A stretch of 64,000 bases of DNA. Source: Propionigenium maris DSM 9537. Lineage in GTDB: Bacteria; Fusobacteriota; Fusobacteriia; Fusobacteriales; Fusobacteriaceae. The notes beneath the pieces were generated by a model, which was given only the letters and a program-made list of their open reading frames with translations, ran no database searches and was not told where the DNA came from. The position numbers and the translations under genes were made by a program. The stretch lies in the NCBI RefSeq assembly GCF_027925155.1, contig NZ_BSDY01000011.1:1-64000 (forward strand), in the 5' to 3' direction. Positions 23,260 through 31,524 of the stretch are shown here, one piece after another; position 1 is the stretch's first letter, and every line of letters starts with the position of its first letter.

Positions 23260-23420
23260 CAACATTCAATGGTTTGAGGAATTTGTCATGGGCTAAAATC
23301 TTTTTGATACGCAAAATAGATTCGAACCAATGACTAATTTTAAATAGTTAATGGCGCAAATCCCTCATATTATTATTATTATTATTATTGTTGTTAATTA
23401 GAAACATTAAAGTTTTCATA
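23228..23420 (-). promoter_or_regulatory. Transcription attenuator of asnA
   Basis: Reading the minus strand, four mutually exclusive pairings can be drawn. CCATTAACTA (23345-23354) pairs with TAGTCATTGG (23327-23336) with two mismatches. That second strand can instead pair with AGCCCATGACAAAT (23281-23294). GATTTTAGCCC (23290-23300) can pair with GGGTTAAAATC (23241-23251) inside the terminator. Stalling on the Asn codons would favour the first and third pairings and open asnA. The pairings were found by eye. Confidence 0.75.
23348..23419 (-). CDS. asnA leader peptide with nine Asn codons
   Basis: A 23-codon ORF (MKTLMFLI, then nine Asn encoded by AAC AAC and seven AAT, then MRDLRH, stop TAA). 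GGAGAG lies 7-8 bases before the ATG, and the promoter is 38 bases further upstream. The stop codon lies at the start of the first attenuator strand, as in classical amino-acid leader peptides. It is too short for usual gene finders. Confidence 0.85.
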   Translation of the reverse strand: MKTLMFLINNNNNNNNNMRDLRH

Positions 23421-23456
23421 GGACATCTCTCCGTGAATTAGATTTATTTGATAGTA

Positions 23457-23485
23457 AGGATATACCAAAAAATCAGACTTGTCAA
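23457..23485 (-). promoter_or_regulatory. Promoter of the asnA leader
   Basis: Minus-strand TTGACA (perfect -35), 17-base spacer, TATCCT. Transcription would start some 30 bases before the leader peptide. The rest of the gap, 23490-23860, shows no feature. Confidence 0.85.
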
Positions 23486-23878
23486 CGATAAGTTTTGATG
23501 AGAGTTCAAAAAAAGGAAAAAATACATCTTCCGAACACTGAGAGACCCCTTTTGAATAAAGGTTTTAAAAGAGATCCAACGGTCTGTTAAAAAACTTTGA
23601 TTTATGGTGAAAAAAGTTAGTGTTTCTATGTTTGTAAAAATTAATTTCTGAAGAAACGGAAGAGATTACATAGTATGAGATTTCCTAAGGGTAAGGAGTA
23701 GAAGGAAGGAATGGAGCTTATGAAGGGGATAGAAGGAGAGACAGGAAGAGAGATACTCTGAGGAAGAATGAAAGGAGTTTCAATCTCCTCTAAAATCTGC
23801 TATATTAAAGGGAAGTTGAAGGAAATCTCTGAAAAAGGGGAATACTAAATAGACAAGTAGAATAGGGGAGTGAAAAAT

Positions 23879-25891
23879 ATGAGAAAAAGACTTTTTATAC
23901 TTGCTCTTATAGCTGTTATGGGAATAGGAGGACACATCTACCTCAATAGGGGAAGGGAAAAGATGACTCCTGTGACTGCGGAGAAGGAGATGGCCGACAC
24001 TGGTGAAGTGGGGAGCCAAACAGCTGAGATAAAGGAGGATAAAGGAGTGAATGAGACAAAATTAAGAAGCAGAAGCGAGATAGATCCTAAGTATAAATGG
24101 AACCTTAAGGATATCTATGAGGGATGGGAGGCCTGGGAGGCAGACCTTGAAAAGGCCAAGGAGCTCATGGATAAGATACCGGGATACAAGGGAAGGATAA
24201 AGGAGAGTTCCAAGGACTTTATAGATGTGATGATGATGGAGGAGGAGCTTTCCAAGCTTGTGGACAAGATATACCTTTACCCATATATGATGAGAGACCT
24301 GGATTCCACAGATGAGGTGGCATCTTCAAAGCTACAGGAGGTACAGGCACTATTGACCCAGTACTCTGCAGCAACAGCCTGGGTAACTCCAGAGATCCTG
24401 GAAGTTCCCAAGGAGAAGATGGTAAAGTGGATAGATGACAACAGCGAGCTGGAGGATCACAGATTCTCTATCATGGAGATCTACAGACTGGAGGAGCATG
24501 TACTGGAAGCCAATGAGGAGAAGCTGCTCTCCTACTATGGACAGTATATGGGGGCTCCAACAAGTATATACAAGGAGCTCACAACTTCCGATATAAAGTG
24601 GAATGAGGTGGAGCTCTCTACAGGGGAGAAGCTCCAGGTTACAAATGGTGTGTATTCCAAGGTACTTAATACCTACAGAAACCAGGAGGACAGAAGGAAG
24701 GCCTTTGAGGCTCTCTACAGCTCCTACGCAGACAATAAGAATACCTATGCAGCAATCTACAGATCTATACTTCAGAAGAACTTTGCTTCCACTCAGGCAA
24801 GGAACTACGACTCTATATTATCAAGGGCTCTTGAGGGGAACAATATACCAACTGAGGTATATGAGAACCTGATAAGGGTAACCAGAGAGAATACGGAGCC
24901 CCTTCAGAGATATACAAGTCTCAGAAAGAGACTTCTGGGAATAGATGACTACCACTACTATGACAATCAGATAAACCTTGTGGAGTATGAGAGAAGGTTT
25001 GAGTATGATGATGCCAAGAACATAGTTTTGGACTCGGTAAAACCACTGGGGAAGGAGTATGAGGAGAGAATAGAGAAGGCTGTAGGAGAGGGATGGCTGG
25101 ATGTATATGAGACCCAGGGAAAGAGAAGCGGAGCTTACTCCCTTGGAGTATATGGAGTTCATCCATATATGCTACTGAACTATACAGGAACTCTGGACTC
25201 GGTATTTACCCTGGCCCATGAACTGGGACATACTATGCACAGCATGCTTTCCATGGAAAACCAGTCCTATGCTAACCACAGATACACTATCTTTGTGGCT
25301 GAGGTGGCGTCTACCTTCAACGAGAGACTTCTTCTGGACCACATGCTAGAGGAGACAACGGATCCAGTTGAGAGGATAGCCCTTATAGAGCAGGCTCTTG
25401 GAAATATTGTGGGGACATATTATATACAGACTTTATTTGCAGATTTTGAGTATCAGGCACATAAGATGGTAGAGGAGGGGCAGGCTATAACTCCAGAGGT
25501 ACTGGATGGAATTATGGATAAGCTCTTCAAGGATTACTTTGGGGATACCATAGCCATAGATGATCTACAGAAGATAATCTGGGCAAGGATACCTCACTTC
25601 TATAACTCGCCATTCTATGTATACCAGTATGCTACATGCTTTGCTTCATCTGCTGTGCTTCACGACAAGGTTACAAATGAGAAGTACAGTGCCCAGGAGA
25701 GGGAGGAAGCTCTGGACAGGTACTTAACCCTTCTAAAGTCCGGAGGAAATGATCATCCTATGGAGCAGCTGAAGAAGGCAGGGGTAGATCTCTCTGAAAC
25801 GGAGGCAGTGGCAGCAGTGGCCAAGGATCTGGATAAGCTTCTGGACCTTCTGGAGCAGGAGATAGACAAGTATGAAAGGAAAAAGAAGTAG
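23879..25891 (+). CDS. pepF: Membrane-anchored oligoendopeptidase F (M3 family)
   Basis: A zinc peptidase of the PepF family. The metal site HELGHTMH is at about residue 447, with the downstream FVAEVASTFNERLL Glu region, and the chain has the usual M3 C-terminal IWARIPHFYNSPFYVYQYATCF block. Unlike cytosolic PepF, it starts with a signal or anchor helix (RLFILALIAVMGIGGHIYL) and a charged linker of about 40 residues, so the enzyme is probably outside the inner membrane. ATG 23879 has GGGGAG 8 bases upstream; GTG 23870 overlaps that site. 670 residues. Confidence 0.92.
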   Translation: MRKRLFILALIAVMGIGGHIYLNRGREKMTPVTAEKEMADTGEVGSQTAEIKEDKGVNETKLRSRSEIDPKYKWNLKDIYEGWEAWEADLEKAKELMDKIPGYKGRIKESSKDFIDVMMMEEELSKLVDKIYLYPYMMRDLDSTDEVASSKLQEVQALLTQYSAATAWVTPEILEVPKEKMVKWIDDNSELEDHRFSIMEIYRLEEHVLEANEEKLLSYYGQYMGAPTSIYKELTTSDIKWNEVELSTGEKLQVTNGVYSKVLNTYRNQEDRRKAFEALYSSYADNKNTYAAIYRSILQKNFASTQARNYDSILSRALEGNNIPTEVYENLIRVTRENTEPLQRYTSLRKRLLGIDDYHYYDNQINLVEYERRFEYDDAKNIVLDSVKPLGKEYEERIEKAVGEGWLDVYETQGKRSGAYSLGVYGVHPYMLLNYTGTLDSVFTLAHELGHTMHSMLSMENQSYANHRYTIFVAEVASTFNERLLLDHMLEETTDPVERIALIEQALGNIVGTYYIQTLFADFEYQAHKMVEEGQAITPEVLDGIMDKLFKDYFGDTIAIDDLQKIIWARIPHFYNSPFYVYQYATCFASSAVLHDKVTNEKYSAQEREEALDRYLTLLKSGGNDHPMEQLKKAGVDLSETEAVAAVAKDLDKLLDLLEQEIDKYERKKK

Positions 25892-25926
25892 GGGCCGATA
25901 GGGCTTCTGGGAAAAGTTTAGATTAG

Positions 25927-25971
25927 TTACTCAGGGGAGGTCCTGTGAACCTCCCCTGAGTAAGTTTTGTT
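25927..25971 (+). terminator. Terminator after pepF
   Basis: TTACTCAGGGGAGGT pairs perfectly with ACCTCCCCTGAGTAA, followed by GTTTTGTT; it ends just before the sppA ribosome site. Confidence 0.85.
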
Positions 25972-25987
25972 GATGATGGAGGAAGAT

Positions 25988-27715
25988 ATGGTTGTATTTA
26001 AATTACTGAAAAATGTTATACTGTTTATCCTAAAAGAGCTGGCCTCCTTTGCTATAAAGATCCTTATTGTAGTAGCCATCCTTACAGGGATATTCATAAA
26101 GATCAGCGGAGACAGGGAGAAGAAGGTTGCCAGGATTAAGGATGATTCCTACCTGGAGCTGAACCTGTCCTCTGAGGTGGCGGAGAAGGGAGGAATGACC
26201 CTCTTTGCTATAGAGGGAGAGAACATAAACTTCTATAACCTCTTAAAGATACTGGACAGCGCAGAGAGGGATAGCAGGATAAAGGGAGTTATATTAAAGA
26301 GCGACGATGTAGCTCTTAACAGAGCCCAGATAGAGGAGCTCAGCGACAAGCTGACTGAGCTGAAGGAGGCAGGAAAGCCTGTATATGCCTTTAGCAGGGT
26401 TATGGATAACAGGAACTACTACCTGGCTGTTAATGCCAATGAGATAGTGATGCCCCCAAGCAGGGGAAGCAGCATAGACCTCAAGGGTTACTATACGGAA
26501 TCCAGGTACCTTAAGAGGCTCACAGACAAGGTGGGTATAAAGTACAATGTTATCCATGTGGGAGACTACAAGGCCTTTGGGGAAACCTATGTAAGGGAGG
26601 ATATGTCTCCAGAGAGGAAAGCAGACCTTACAAGGATACTGGACACTATATATGATGAGTTTGTGGCTAGGGTTGCTGAAAGAAGAAACCTTCCGAGAAC
26701 CATATTAAACAGAAAGATACTGGACGGGGATTTTGTCTTGGCAGACCCGTTTAAGCTTAAGAAGGAGAGGCTTATAGACAGCCTGGAGTACTACCATGAG
26801 TTCCTGGAGAACAGAGGAATAGAAAATGTAGTGGGGCTGGGAGAGTATTCCAAGAATATTCACAGCCCCAAGGAGGTAAAGGATAAGATAGCAGTGGTAT
26901 ACGCTGAAGGGAATATCCTCTATTCAGCCCAGAGATCTCCCAAGGCTATAATTACCCCTGAAAACCTCATTAAGGAGCTGGATATGGCTGGGGAGAACCC
27001 CGATGTAAAGGGGATAGTGTTGAGGATAGATTCACCGGGAGGATCTGCTCTTGCCAGTGAGGTTATAAATGCCAAGATGAAGGAGATAGGGAAGCCTATC
27101 TACATCTCCATGGGTGGAACAGCAGCCTCTGGAGGATACTACATATCCTCAGCGGGACAGAAGATATACGCCAGCCGTGGAACGGTAACGGGATCCATAG
27201 GTGTGGTAAGTATAATTCCAAACTTCTCAGAGGTAAGCGAGAAGCTGGGAGTGAATACAGAGATAATCGAAAAGGGTAAGTTTTCAGGGATCTACTCCCT
27301 CTTTAACGAGATGACTGAGGAGGAGAGAGAGAGGATCTATGAATCCAGTCTGGGAGTTTACGAGGAGTTTAAGGAAAGAGTTTCCGGCGGAAGAGGAATA
27401 GACAGCGAAAGCCTTGAGAAGATAGCCGGCGGAAGAGTATGGCTGGGTGAAGAAGCTGTGGAAAACGGCCTGGTAGATGAGATCGGCGGAATAGAGGCCG
27501 CCATAGAGGGTATGGCAGAGTATCTGGAGCTAGAGGAGTACAGTGTAGTAGAGGTAAGGGATGAGAAGCCATTTGAAAGGTTCTTTATGAGCTACAGCTA
27601 TATGAGAGGAGTCTACAGCAGGGTAATGGCTGTAATTTCCGGAGATGAGAAGGCTGTTGTAGAGGAGAATGAGCTCCTTGTAAGGCCGGTAATGTACCTT
27701 CCATACAAGATATAG
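25988..27715 (+). CDS. sppA: Signal peptide peptidase SppA, 67-kDa type
   Basis: A membrane-anchored serine protease that degrades leftover signal peptides. One helix at about 12-38 anchors it. The tandem S49 domains supply Lys195 (GDYKAFGETY) from the first and Ser381 (GGTAASGGYY) from the second, matching the split Lys/Ser dyad of the long E. coli type. Other motifs are IDSPGGSALASE and GSIGVVS. 575 residues. ATG 25988 is chosen because GGAGG lies 5 bases upstream. It stands alone between terminators. Confidence 0.94.
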   Translation: MVVFKLLKNVILFILKELASFAIKILIVVAILTGIFIKISGDREKKVARIKDDSYLELNLSSEVAEKGGMTLFAIEGENINFYNLLKILDSAERDSRIKGVILKSDDVALNRAQIEELSDKLTELKEAGKPVYAFSRVMDNRNYYLAVNANEIVMPPSRGSSIDLKGYYTESRYLKRLTDKVGIKYNVIHVGDYKAFGETYVREDMSPERKADLTRILDTIYDEFVARVAERRNLPRTILNRKILDGDFVLADPFKLKKERLIDSLEYYHEFLENRGIENVVGLGEYSKNIHSPKEVKDKIAVVYAEGNILYSAQRSPKAIITPENLIKELDMAGENPDVKGIVLRIDSPGGSALASEVINAKMKEIGKPIYISMGGTAASGGYYISSAGQKIYASRGTVTGSIGVVSIIPNFSEVSEKLGVNTEIIEKGKFSGIYSLFNEMTEEERERIYESSLGVYEEFKERVSGGRGIDSESLEKIAGGRVWLGEEAVENGLVDEIGGIEAAIEGMAEYLELEEYSVVEVRDEKPFERFFMSYSYMRGVYSRVMAVISGDEKAVVEENELLVRPVMYLPYKI

Positions 27716-27811
27716 GTCACTGGGGAAGTTATAAAATCTTTGAAAATGAGCCCTGAAAAAAGGAAAAATCGATAATTTTTCTAGAAAATAATCATAGGGG
27801 GGTGTATTTCT

Positions 27812-28024
27812 ATGATTTTAACTAGGGCGAACTATATAATGAGTGTGGGCAGCAGCGGAGGAATATCTGACGGGATGCGCTTTGTAGCTATATTTTTTAT
27901 GCTGGCATTTCTTATAGATTTTCTTATGTTGCTGGTCTGTGAAGAGGGAAGCAGGAAGATGCCTGTGAAGAGCTATATCTCGTATATGGTGATGTATTTT
28001 ATATACCGGATATCATTGATATAA
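27812..28024 (+). CDS. Small hypothetical membrane protein (70 aa)
   Basis: I do not recognise it. One strong hydrophobic segment (FVAIFFMLAFLIDFLMLLV, about 24-42) and a second weaker one at the C-terminus (YISYMVMYFIYRISLI) suggest two membrane helices separated by a short charged loop. The N-terminal part is Gly/Ser-rich. GGGGGG lies 8-9 bases before the ATG, and a terminator follows the stop directly. Confidence 0.65.
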   Translation: MILTRANYIMSVGSSGGISDGMRFVAIFFMLAFLIDFLMLLVCEEGSRKMPVKSYISYMVMYFIYRISLI

Positions 28025-28053
28025 AAGGAGGAGCAGGTGCTCCTCCTTTTTTT
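28024..28053 (+). terminator. Terminator of the 70-aa membrane ORF
   Basis: AAGGAGGAGCAGGTGCTCCTCCTT followed by T-rich sequence. Confidence 0.9.
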
Positions 28054-28146
28054 AATCTTGATTTTTTATTCACTGTGCTATTTGAATAGTTTTCTAAAAC
28101 TCTATGCAATATACGGTAAAGTTTCTTTAGAAAGGTATATGCTTAT

Positions 28147-28353
28147 GTTCATTTCTTTTGATCAGCAAAAGAAACGAACCAAAGAAAAGCTGACCTCTTT
28201 AATTATTTCTCCAAAGTATAATAGTTACTCTACGACCTTTAGTAGCTACAGTCCTCGTTCCTACTGTAAAATATTAGCTTATCACTGCGGAACTTATTCT
28301 GTTGTACGGTCTAGCGCATAATTAAGCAGAAAGCCAGATTGATATTAAAGAGG
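28147..28353 (+). repeat. Repeat A, copy 3
   Basis: Core 28194-28353 has altered but still complementary ends, CCTCTTTAAT/ATTAAAGAGG, internal CTACGACC/GGTCTAG and a flank stem TCAGC/GCTGA. A 94-codon open frame across it is not supported. Confidence 0.85.
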
Positions 28354-28452
28354 ATATTTAAAAGCAAAATTCGTGTAGATGGTCCACAAATTCATGCACT
28401 CATAATTAGTTTAATTCGTGGCAAGTGTTTAAAGTCTTTATAGAATAGCATA

Positions 28453-28529
28453 TATTCATTTCTTTTGGTCAGCAATACCTCAAGAGTACTTCCTCATTTC
28501 ATTCACTGCGAAGAAAGAAACCAAAGAAG
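28453..28529 (+). repeat. Repeat A, partial copy (left flank only)
   Basis: Only the CATTTCTTTTGGTCAGC flank with the CCTCAAGAGTACTTCC insertion remains; it runs directly into B copy 3. Confidence 0.7.
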
Positions 28530-28850
28530 GTTCGATACTTTTGTCTTGATACAAAAGTATCCCAAAAATCAAGTCTTTTGGCAATTGTCTCGTGAAAAGT
28601 AAATAATTTTAATTATTGTACTTTTCCGCAACGTTAAAGCTATTTTAACGTTGTTTCATTATGTATCAACGTAATGTATAGATTACGTTGTGGAGAAATA
28701 TAATCGCTCTGAAAGAGCTCATTATTTCTCACAATTCCCCATTGCTCTCCTGGGCTCTCTACAGAGCCTAAAGGAGCTAAACGCAATGAAGTAAGCTTTT
28801 TAAGTGAAGTCCGACGACTGCCTGCAGCCAGCTCTTTAATTCATAATTCA
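28530..28850 (+). repeat. Repeat B, copy 3, containing D copy 2
   Basis: Left flank ATACTTTTGT-CTTG-ATACAAAAGTAT, then an embedded D element (28629-28733), then the B stem CATTGC (28740-28745)/GCAATG (28793-28798) around GGCTCT-CTAC-AGAGCC. The nesting shows that D can sit inside B. Confidence 0.8.
28629..28733 (+). repeat. Repeat D, copy 2
   Basis: Two successive hairpins CAACGTTAAA/TTTAACGTTG and CAACGTAAT/ATTACGTTG, then GAGAAATA/TATTTCTC enclosing GCTCT/AGAGC. Confidence 0.8.
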
Positions 28851-28917
28851 TGTAAATGCTCTCACAGACTTTTACTTTCAAAATTCATGTCAATTTGTGA
28901 TAAAGGTCAAGAACTCT

Positions 28918-29095
28918 TTATTAGCCACCAATACACACCAATCATGCATAGCATACACTGTAGAAGTATTTTAAAGACATAACCAATGATGATGGAATCT
29001 CAGAATTACCTATGGTAATCTGAGTACTGATAATTATGCTCAGAAGTTCCTTCGCTAATTTTCCGCAATTGGTGTGGATTGGTGAAAATTAGTGG
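28918..29095 (+). repeat. Repeat F, copy 1
   Basis: Contains the hairpin CTCAGAATTACC-TAT-GGTAATCTGAG (28999-29024) and the trailing GATAATTATGCTCAGAAG; ends carry short CACCAAT/ATTGGTG units. An inverted copy lies at 40672-40860. Confidence 0.65.
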
Positions 29096-29100
29096 CAAAA

Positions 29101-29170
29101 ACGTGTGAAGCAAGGAGTTAAGGTTTTAACGACTATGCTTCCCCGCAACGTTTTGATTTTAAAACGTTGT
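29101..29170 (-). repeat. Repeat D, copy 3 (reverse)
   Basis: On the minus strand CAACGTTTT/AAAACGTTG, then GAAGCA/TGCTTC enclosing TAGTC and GTTAA/TTAAC. 29171-29306 holds only short units such as CTCTGCG and ATTCGTGG. Confidence 0.75.
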
Positions 29171-29306
29171 TTCTTTATAATTTTTCTCTGCGAACCTCTG
29201 CGATCTCCGTGTCTCTGTGTTAAAGGGCTTCTTTATAGGTTTATTTATTTGTTTAGAAGTTATTCGTGGTAGGTGTTTAAAGTCTTTTGTTTTAAAAGTT
29301 AAAAAG

Positions 29307-29792
29307 TTATTTCAAAGCCTCGTTTATATCGATGTGGCAGTAGCCTCCCGGGTTCTTTGTGAGGTAGTCCTGATGGTACTCCTCAGCATCGTAGAAGGAT
29401 ATCAGGGGAAGAACCTCGGTAACTATGGGAGCGGAGTAGCTGGAGGAGATCTCCTCTATATACTCCTCTATCTCCCGGGCCTCCTCCTCAGTCTTGTAGT
29501 AGATACCTGTACGGTACTGGGTACCCCTGTCGTTACCCTGTCTGTTTAACAGGGTGGGGTCGATTATCCTGAAAAGATACTTCAATATTCCCCTGAGATC
29601 TATGATCTCCTCATTATAGGTTATTCTGCATACCTCGGCGTGACCGGTGGTTCCTGTACACACCTCTCTATATGTGGGGTTCTCCTTGTGACCGTTGGCA
29701 TATCCTACCCTTGTATCCACAACCCCTTTTATAAGTTTGTAGTAGGCTTCTACACCCCAAAAGCAGCCTCCTGCAACTACTATATCCTTCAT
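29307..29792 (-). CDS. msrA: Peptide methionine-(S)-S-oxide reductase
   Basis: Repairs oxidised methionine. The catalytic motif [11 protein letters not shown] is at residues 8-18, followed by [16 protein letters not shown] and [13 protein letters not shown]; the [15 protein letters not shown] end carries the extra Cys used in resolution. 161 residues is the normal length of a stand-alone MsrA without MsrB. GGAGGTGATACC leads the ATG. It is isolated between repeat-filled gaps on both sides. Confidence 0.95.
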   Translation of the reverse strand: MKDIVVAGGCFWGVEAYYKLIKGVVDTRVGYANGHKENPTYREVCTGTTGHAEVCRITYNEEIIDLRGILKYLFRIIDPTLLNRQGNDRGTQYRTGIYYKTEEEAREIEEYIEEISSSYSAPIVTEVLPLISFYDAEEYHQDYLTKNPGGYCHIDINEALK

Positions 29793-29924
29793 GGTATCAC
29801 CTCCAGAGTTTATAGGAGGTATATACGGGAAGATGGGGAGAAATCTTTTTTCCTCTTTTTTAGTATTCTCTTTTATAATTTTATTTGTTCTCCCTTGTTA
29901 ATAATATCAATTTTTTTATTTATA

Positions 29925-30108
29925 CCTTTTGTCTTGAAACAAAAGGTACCCAAAAGTTCAAGTCTTCCGGTAATTGTCTTTTTGGGTATGCTCAAAGTTC
30001 CCATTGCTCTCCTGGGCTCTCTACAGAGCCTAAAGGAGTTAAGCGCAATGAGGTGGATTATTATAGTGAAGTCCGACGACTACCTGCAGACAGCCACTTC
30101 CATTCAAA
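29925..30108 (+). repeat. Repeat B, copy 4
   Basis: Left flank ACCTTTTGT-CTTG-AAACAAAAGGT, then stem CATTGC (30002-30007)/GCAATG (30045-30050) around GGCTCT-CTAC-AGAGCC, then GAAGTCCGACGACTACCTGC. The remainder of 30109-30400 has short ATTCGTG and GGTGTTAATTGGTGG units. Confidence 0.8.
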
Positions 30109-30402
30109 ACCTTTCTTTTAGTAGATCGGCGCTAATCTGTAACTAAGATCAAAATTTCTTCTAGCCACGAATCTTCAAAAATTATGTGTAGCATAATGGA
30201 AGGACTATAAAGATATGATCTCTGGCCTTTCTGACTTTATTAGTGCCAATTCGTGTAATTCGTGACAAAGATGAGGTTTAAAGTTTTTTACTAATGGTTT
30301 ATTGGTGTCTATCGGTGTTAATTGGTGGCAAAAATAAAGTTTATTTTTTCAAATAGAAATTAGGATTTTAGTTGACATCTAACTATTCTAATAGGATGAA
30401 CA

Positions 30403-30420
30403 TTTGCAAATTTTTGCAAA
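30403..30420. promoter_or_regulatory. Tandem TTTGCAAA palindromes upstream of marR
   Basis: TTTGCAAA-TT-TTTGCAAA: two 8-base palindromes with 10-base periodicity, overlapping the -35 of the proposed marR promoter. A plausible autoregulatory operator. Confidence 0.45.
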
Positions 30421-30433
30421 CTTGGGGTATTAT
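30404..30433 (+). promoter_or_regulatory. Proposed marR promoter
   Basis: TTGCAA, 18-base spacer, TATTAT, 34 bases before the ATG. A perfect TTGACA at 30372-30377 has no good -10 partner. Confidence 0.5.
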
Positions 30434-30466
30434 ATAGGTGAATGATAACAGCCAGGTGGTGAAAAG

Positions 30467-30901
30467 ATGAGAACAGATGTAGTAATCGGAGTGATATCCA
30501 ATATAAGGGAGAAGAGTGCCCAGTTTATAAATAAAGAGCTTAAGGACAGGGGAGTAGAGGGCCTTATCAACAGCCACGGTACGGTGCTTTCAGCCATGTA
30601 TGACAATGACGGAAAGATGACTATGAACGGTATAGCCAGGTTTGTGGGGAAGAGGAAATCTACCATCACAGATATGGTAAAGAAGCTGGAGAAGCTTGGA
30701 TATGTGAGCAGGGAGAAGAGTAAGGAGGATGCCAGGGTAATAGAGGTAACCCTTACGGAGAAGGGATGGGAGTTCAGAGATATCTTTAAGGAGATAAGCA
30801 GGGAGCTTCTGGATAAGACCTATACCGGCTTTACAGAGGATGAGAAGGAGGTCCTTATGGGACTCCTCTTTAAGATAAGAAAAAACTTCAGGGAGGAGTA
30901 G
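30467..30901 (+). CDS. MarR-family transcriptional regulator
   Basis: A 144-residue winged-helix regulator. The HTH is visible in MTMNGIARFVGKRKSTITDMVKKLEKLGYVSREKS (about 50-84), followed by the wing KEDARVIEVTLTEKGWEF. The N- and C-terminal helices form the dimer interface. The effector and targets are unknown; no transporter gene adjoins it, and the next genes are ybaB and an acyltransferase with their own signals. The ribosome site GGTGGTG is modest. Confidence 0.9.
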   Translation: MRTDVVIGVISNIREKSAQFINKELKDRGVEGLINSHGTVLSAMYDNDGKMTMNGIARFVGKRKSTITDMVKKLEKLGYVSREKSKEDARVIEVTLTEKGWEFRDIFKEISRELLDKTYTGFTEDEKEVLMGLLFKIRKNFREE

Positions 30902-30943
30902 TCCTTCCATATAGCAATCTCAATGGGGTTAGGCGTTATTTTA

Positions 30944-30973
30944 TTGCAAAATCTATATTTAATGTGCTATAAT
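30944..30973 (+). promoter_or_regulatory. ybaB promoter
   Basis: TTGCAA, 18-base spacer, TATAAT, 37 bases before the GTG start. Confidence 0.8.
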
Positions 30974-31009
30974 CATAGGGCAAAAGCACAATAGGAGGAG
31001 GAGTATTCG

Positions 31010-31366
31010 GTGGTTAGAAAATTAAAATCAAAGAATAATAAAGCAGGTGGAGGACAGATGGATATCTTAAAGCAGGCTCAGGCGATGCAGCAGGAGATGC
31101 TAAAGATACAGGAAGGTCTTAAAGAAAAGGAATTAGAAACTTCTGTTGGTGGAGGAGCAGTAACTGTAAAGATCAACGGACAAAAAGAGATCCTTGAGAT
31201 AAAGCTAAGCGACGAGATCGTAAAGGAAGCAGCTGAAGATGACAAGGAGATGCTAGAGGATCTAGTACTTTCTGCAGTATCTGAGGCTATGAGACAGGCT
31301 GAAGAGCTTGCTGAAAAGGAGATGGGTCAGGTAACTGGTGGAATCAACATTCCAGGACTTATCTAG
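31010..31366 (+). CDS. ybaB: YbaB/EbfC nucleoid-associated protein
   Basis: A small dimeric DNA-binding protein. The core AQAMQQEMLKIQEGLKEKELETSVGGGAVTVKINGQKEILEIKLSDE is typical, as is the MGQVTGGINIPGL end. Two starts are plausible: GTG 31010 (118 aa, AGGAGGAGGAG upstream) and ATG 31058 (102 aa, GGTGGAGG upstream). Both have ribosome sites, so two forms may be made. The extra N-terminus is basic and Gly-rich. The common dnaX-recR neighbours are absent. Confidence 0.92.
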   Translation: MVRKLKSKNNKAGGGQMDILKQAQAMQQEMLKIQEGLKEKELETSVGGGAVTVKINGQKEILEIKLSDEIVKEAAEDDKEMLEDLVLSAVSEAMRQAEELAEKEMGQVTGGINIPGLI

Positions 31367-31379
31367 TAATAGCTTTTAA

Positions 31380-31407
31380 AGGGGGAAAGGGCTTTTCCCT
31401 CTTTTTT
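31380..31407 (+). terminator. ybaB terminator
   Basis: GGGGGAAA-loop-TTTTCCCTC followed by T6. Confidence 0.7.
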
Positions 31408-31524
31408 CATACAAGAGAAAATCCATGTAGAGTTAAGGCAGGATAGGGTATCTCCCTTGGGTAGGGAGATGGGTTATAGCTGCTTTAACCTATTATTAAA
31501 GCTGAGGACGGGAGATGTTTTAAG

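Noticed and set aside
23300-23340. tRNA-like T-arm (GGTTCGAATC) in the asnA leader
   Set aside because: No acceptor, D or anticodon stems can be formed around it; it is part of the attenuator sequence.
23228-23420. T-box riboswitch for asnA
   Set aside because: No TGGNACCGCG T-box or specifier-loop architecture is present; the Asn-codon leader explains the structure better.
28037-28321. 94-codon open frame after the 70-aa membrane gene
   Set aside because: It starts in a terminator and runs through A copy 3; the same sequence in other copies has stops.
29640-30146. 168-codon plus-strand open frame
   Set aside because: Its first part is antisense to msrA and the rest crosses B copy 4, with no ribosome site.
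28054-30400. CRISPR array
   Set aside because: Repeats are long, irregularly spaced, found in both orientations and covary in sequence; there are no constant spacers and no cas genes.
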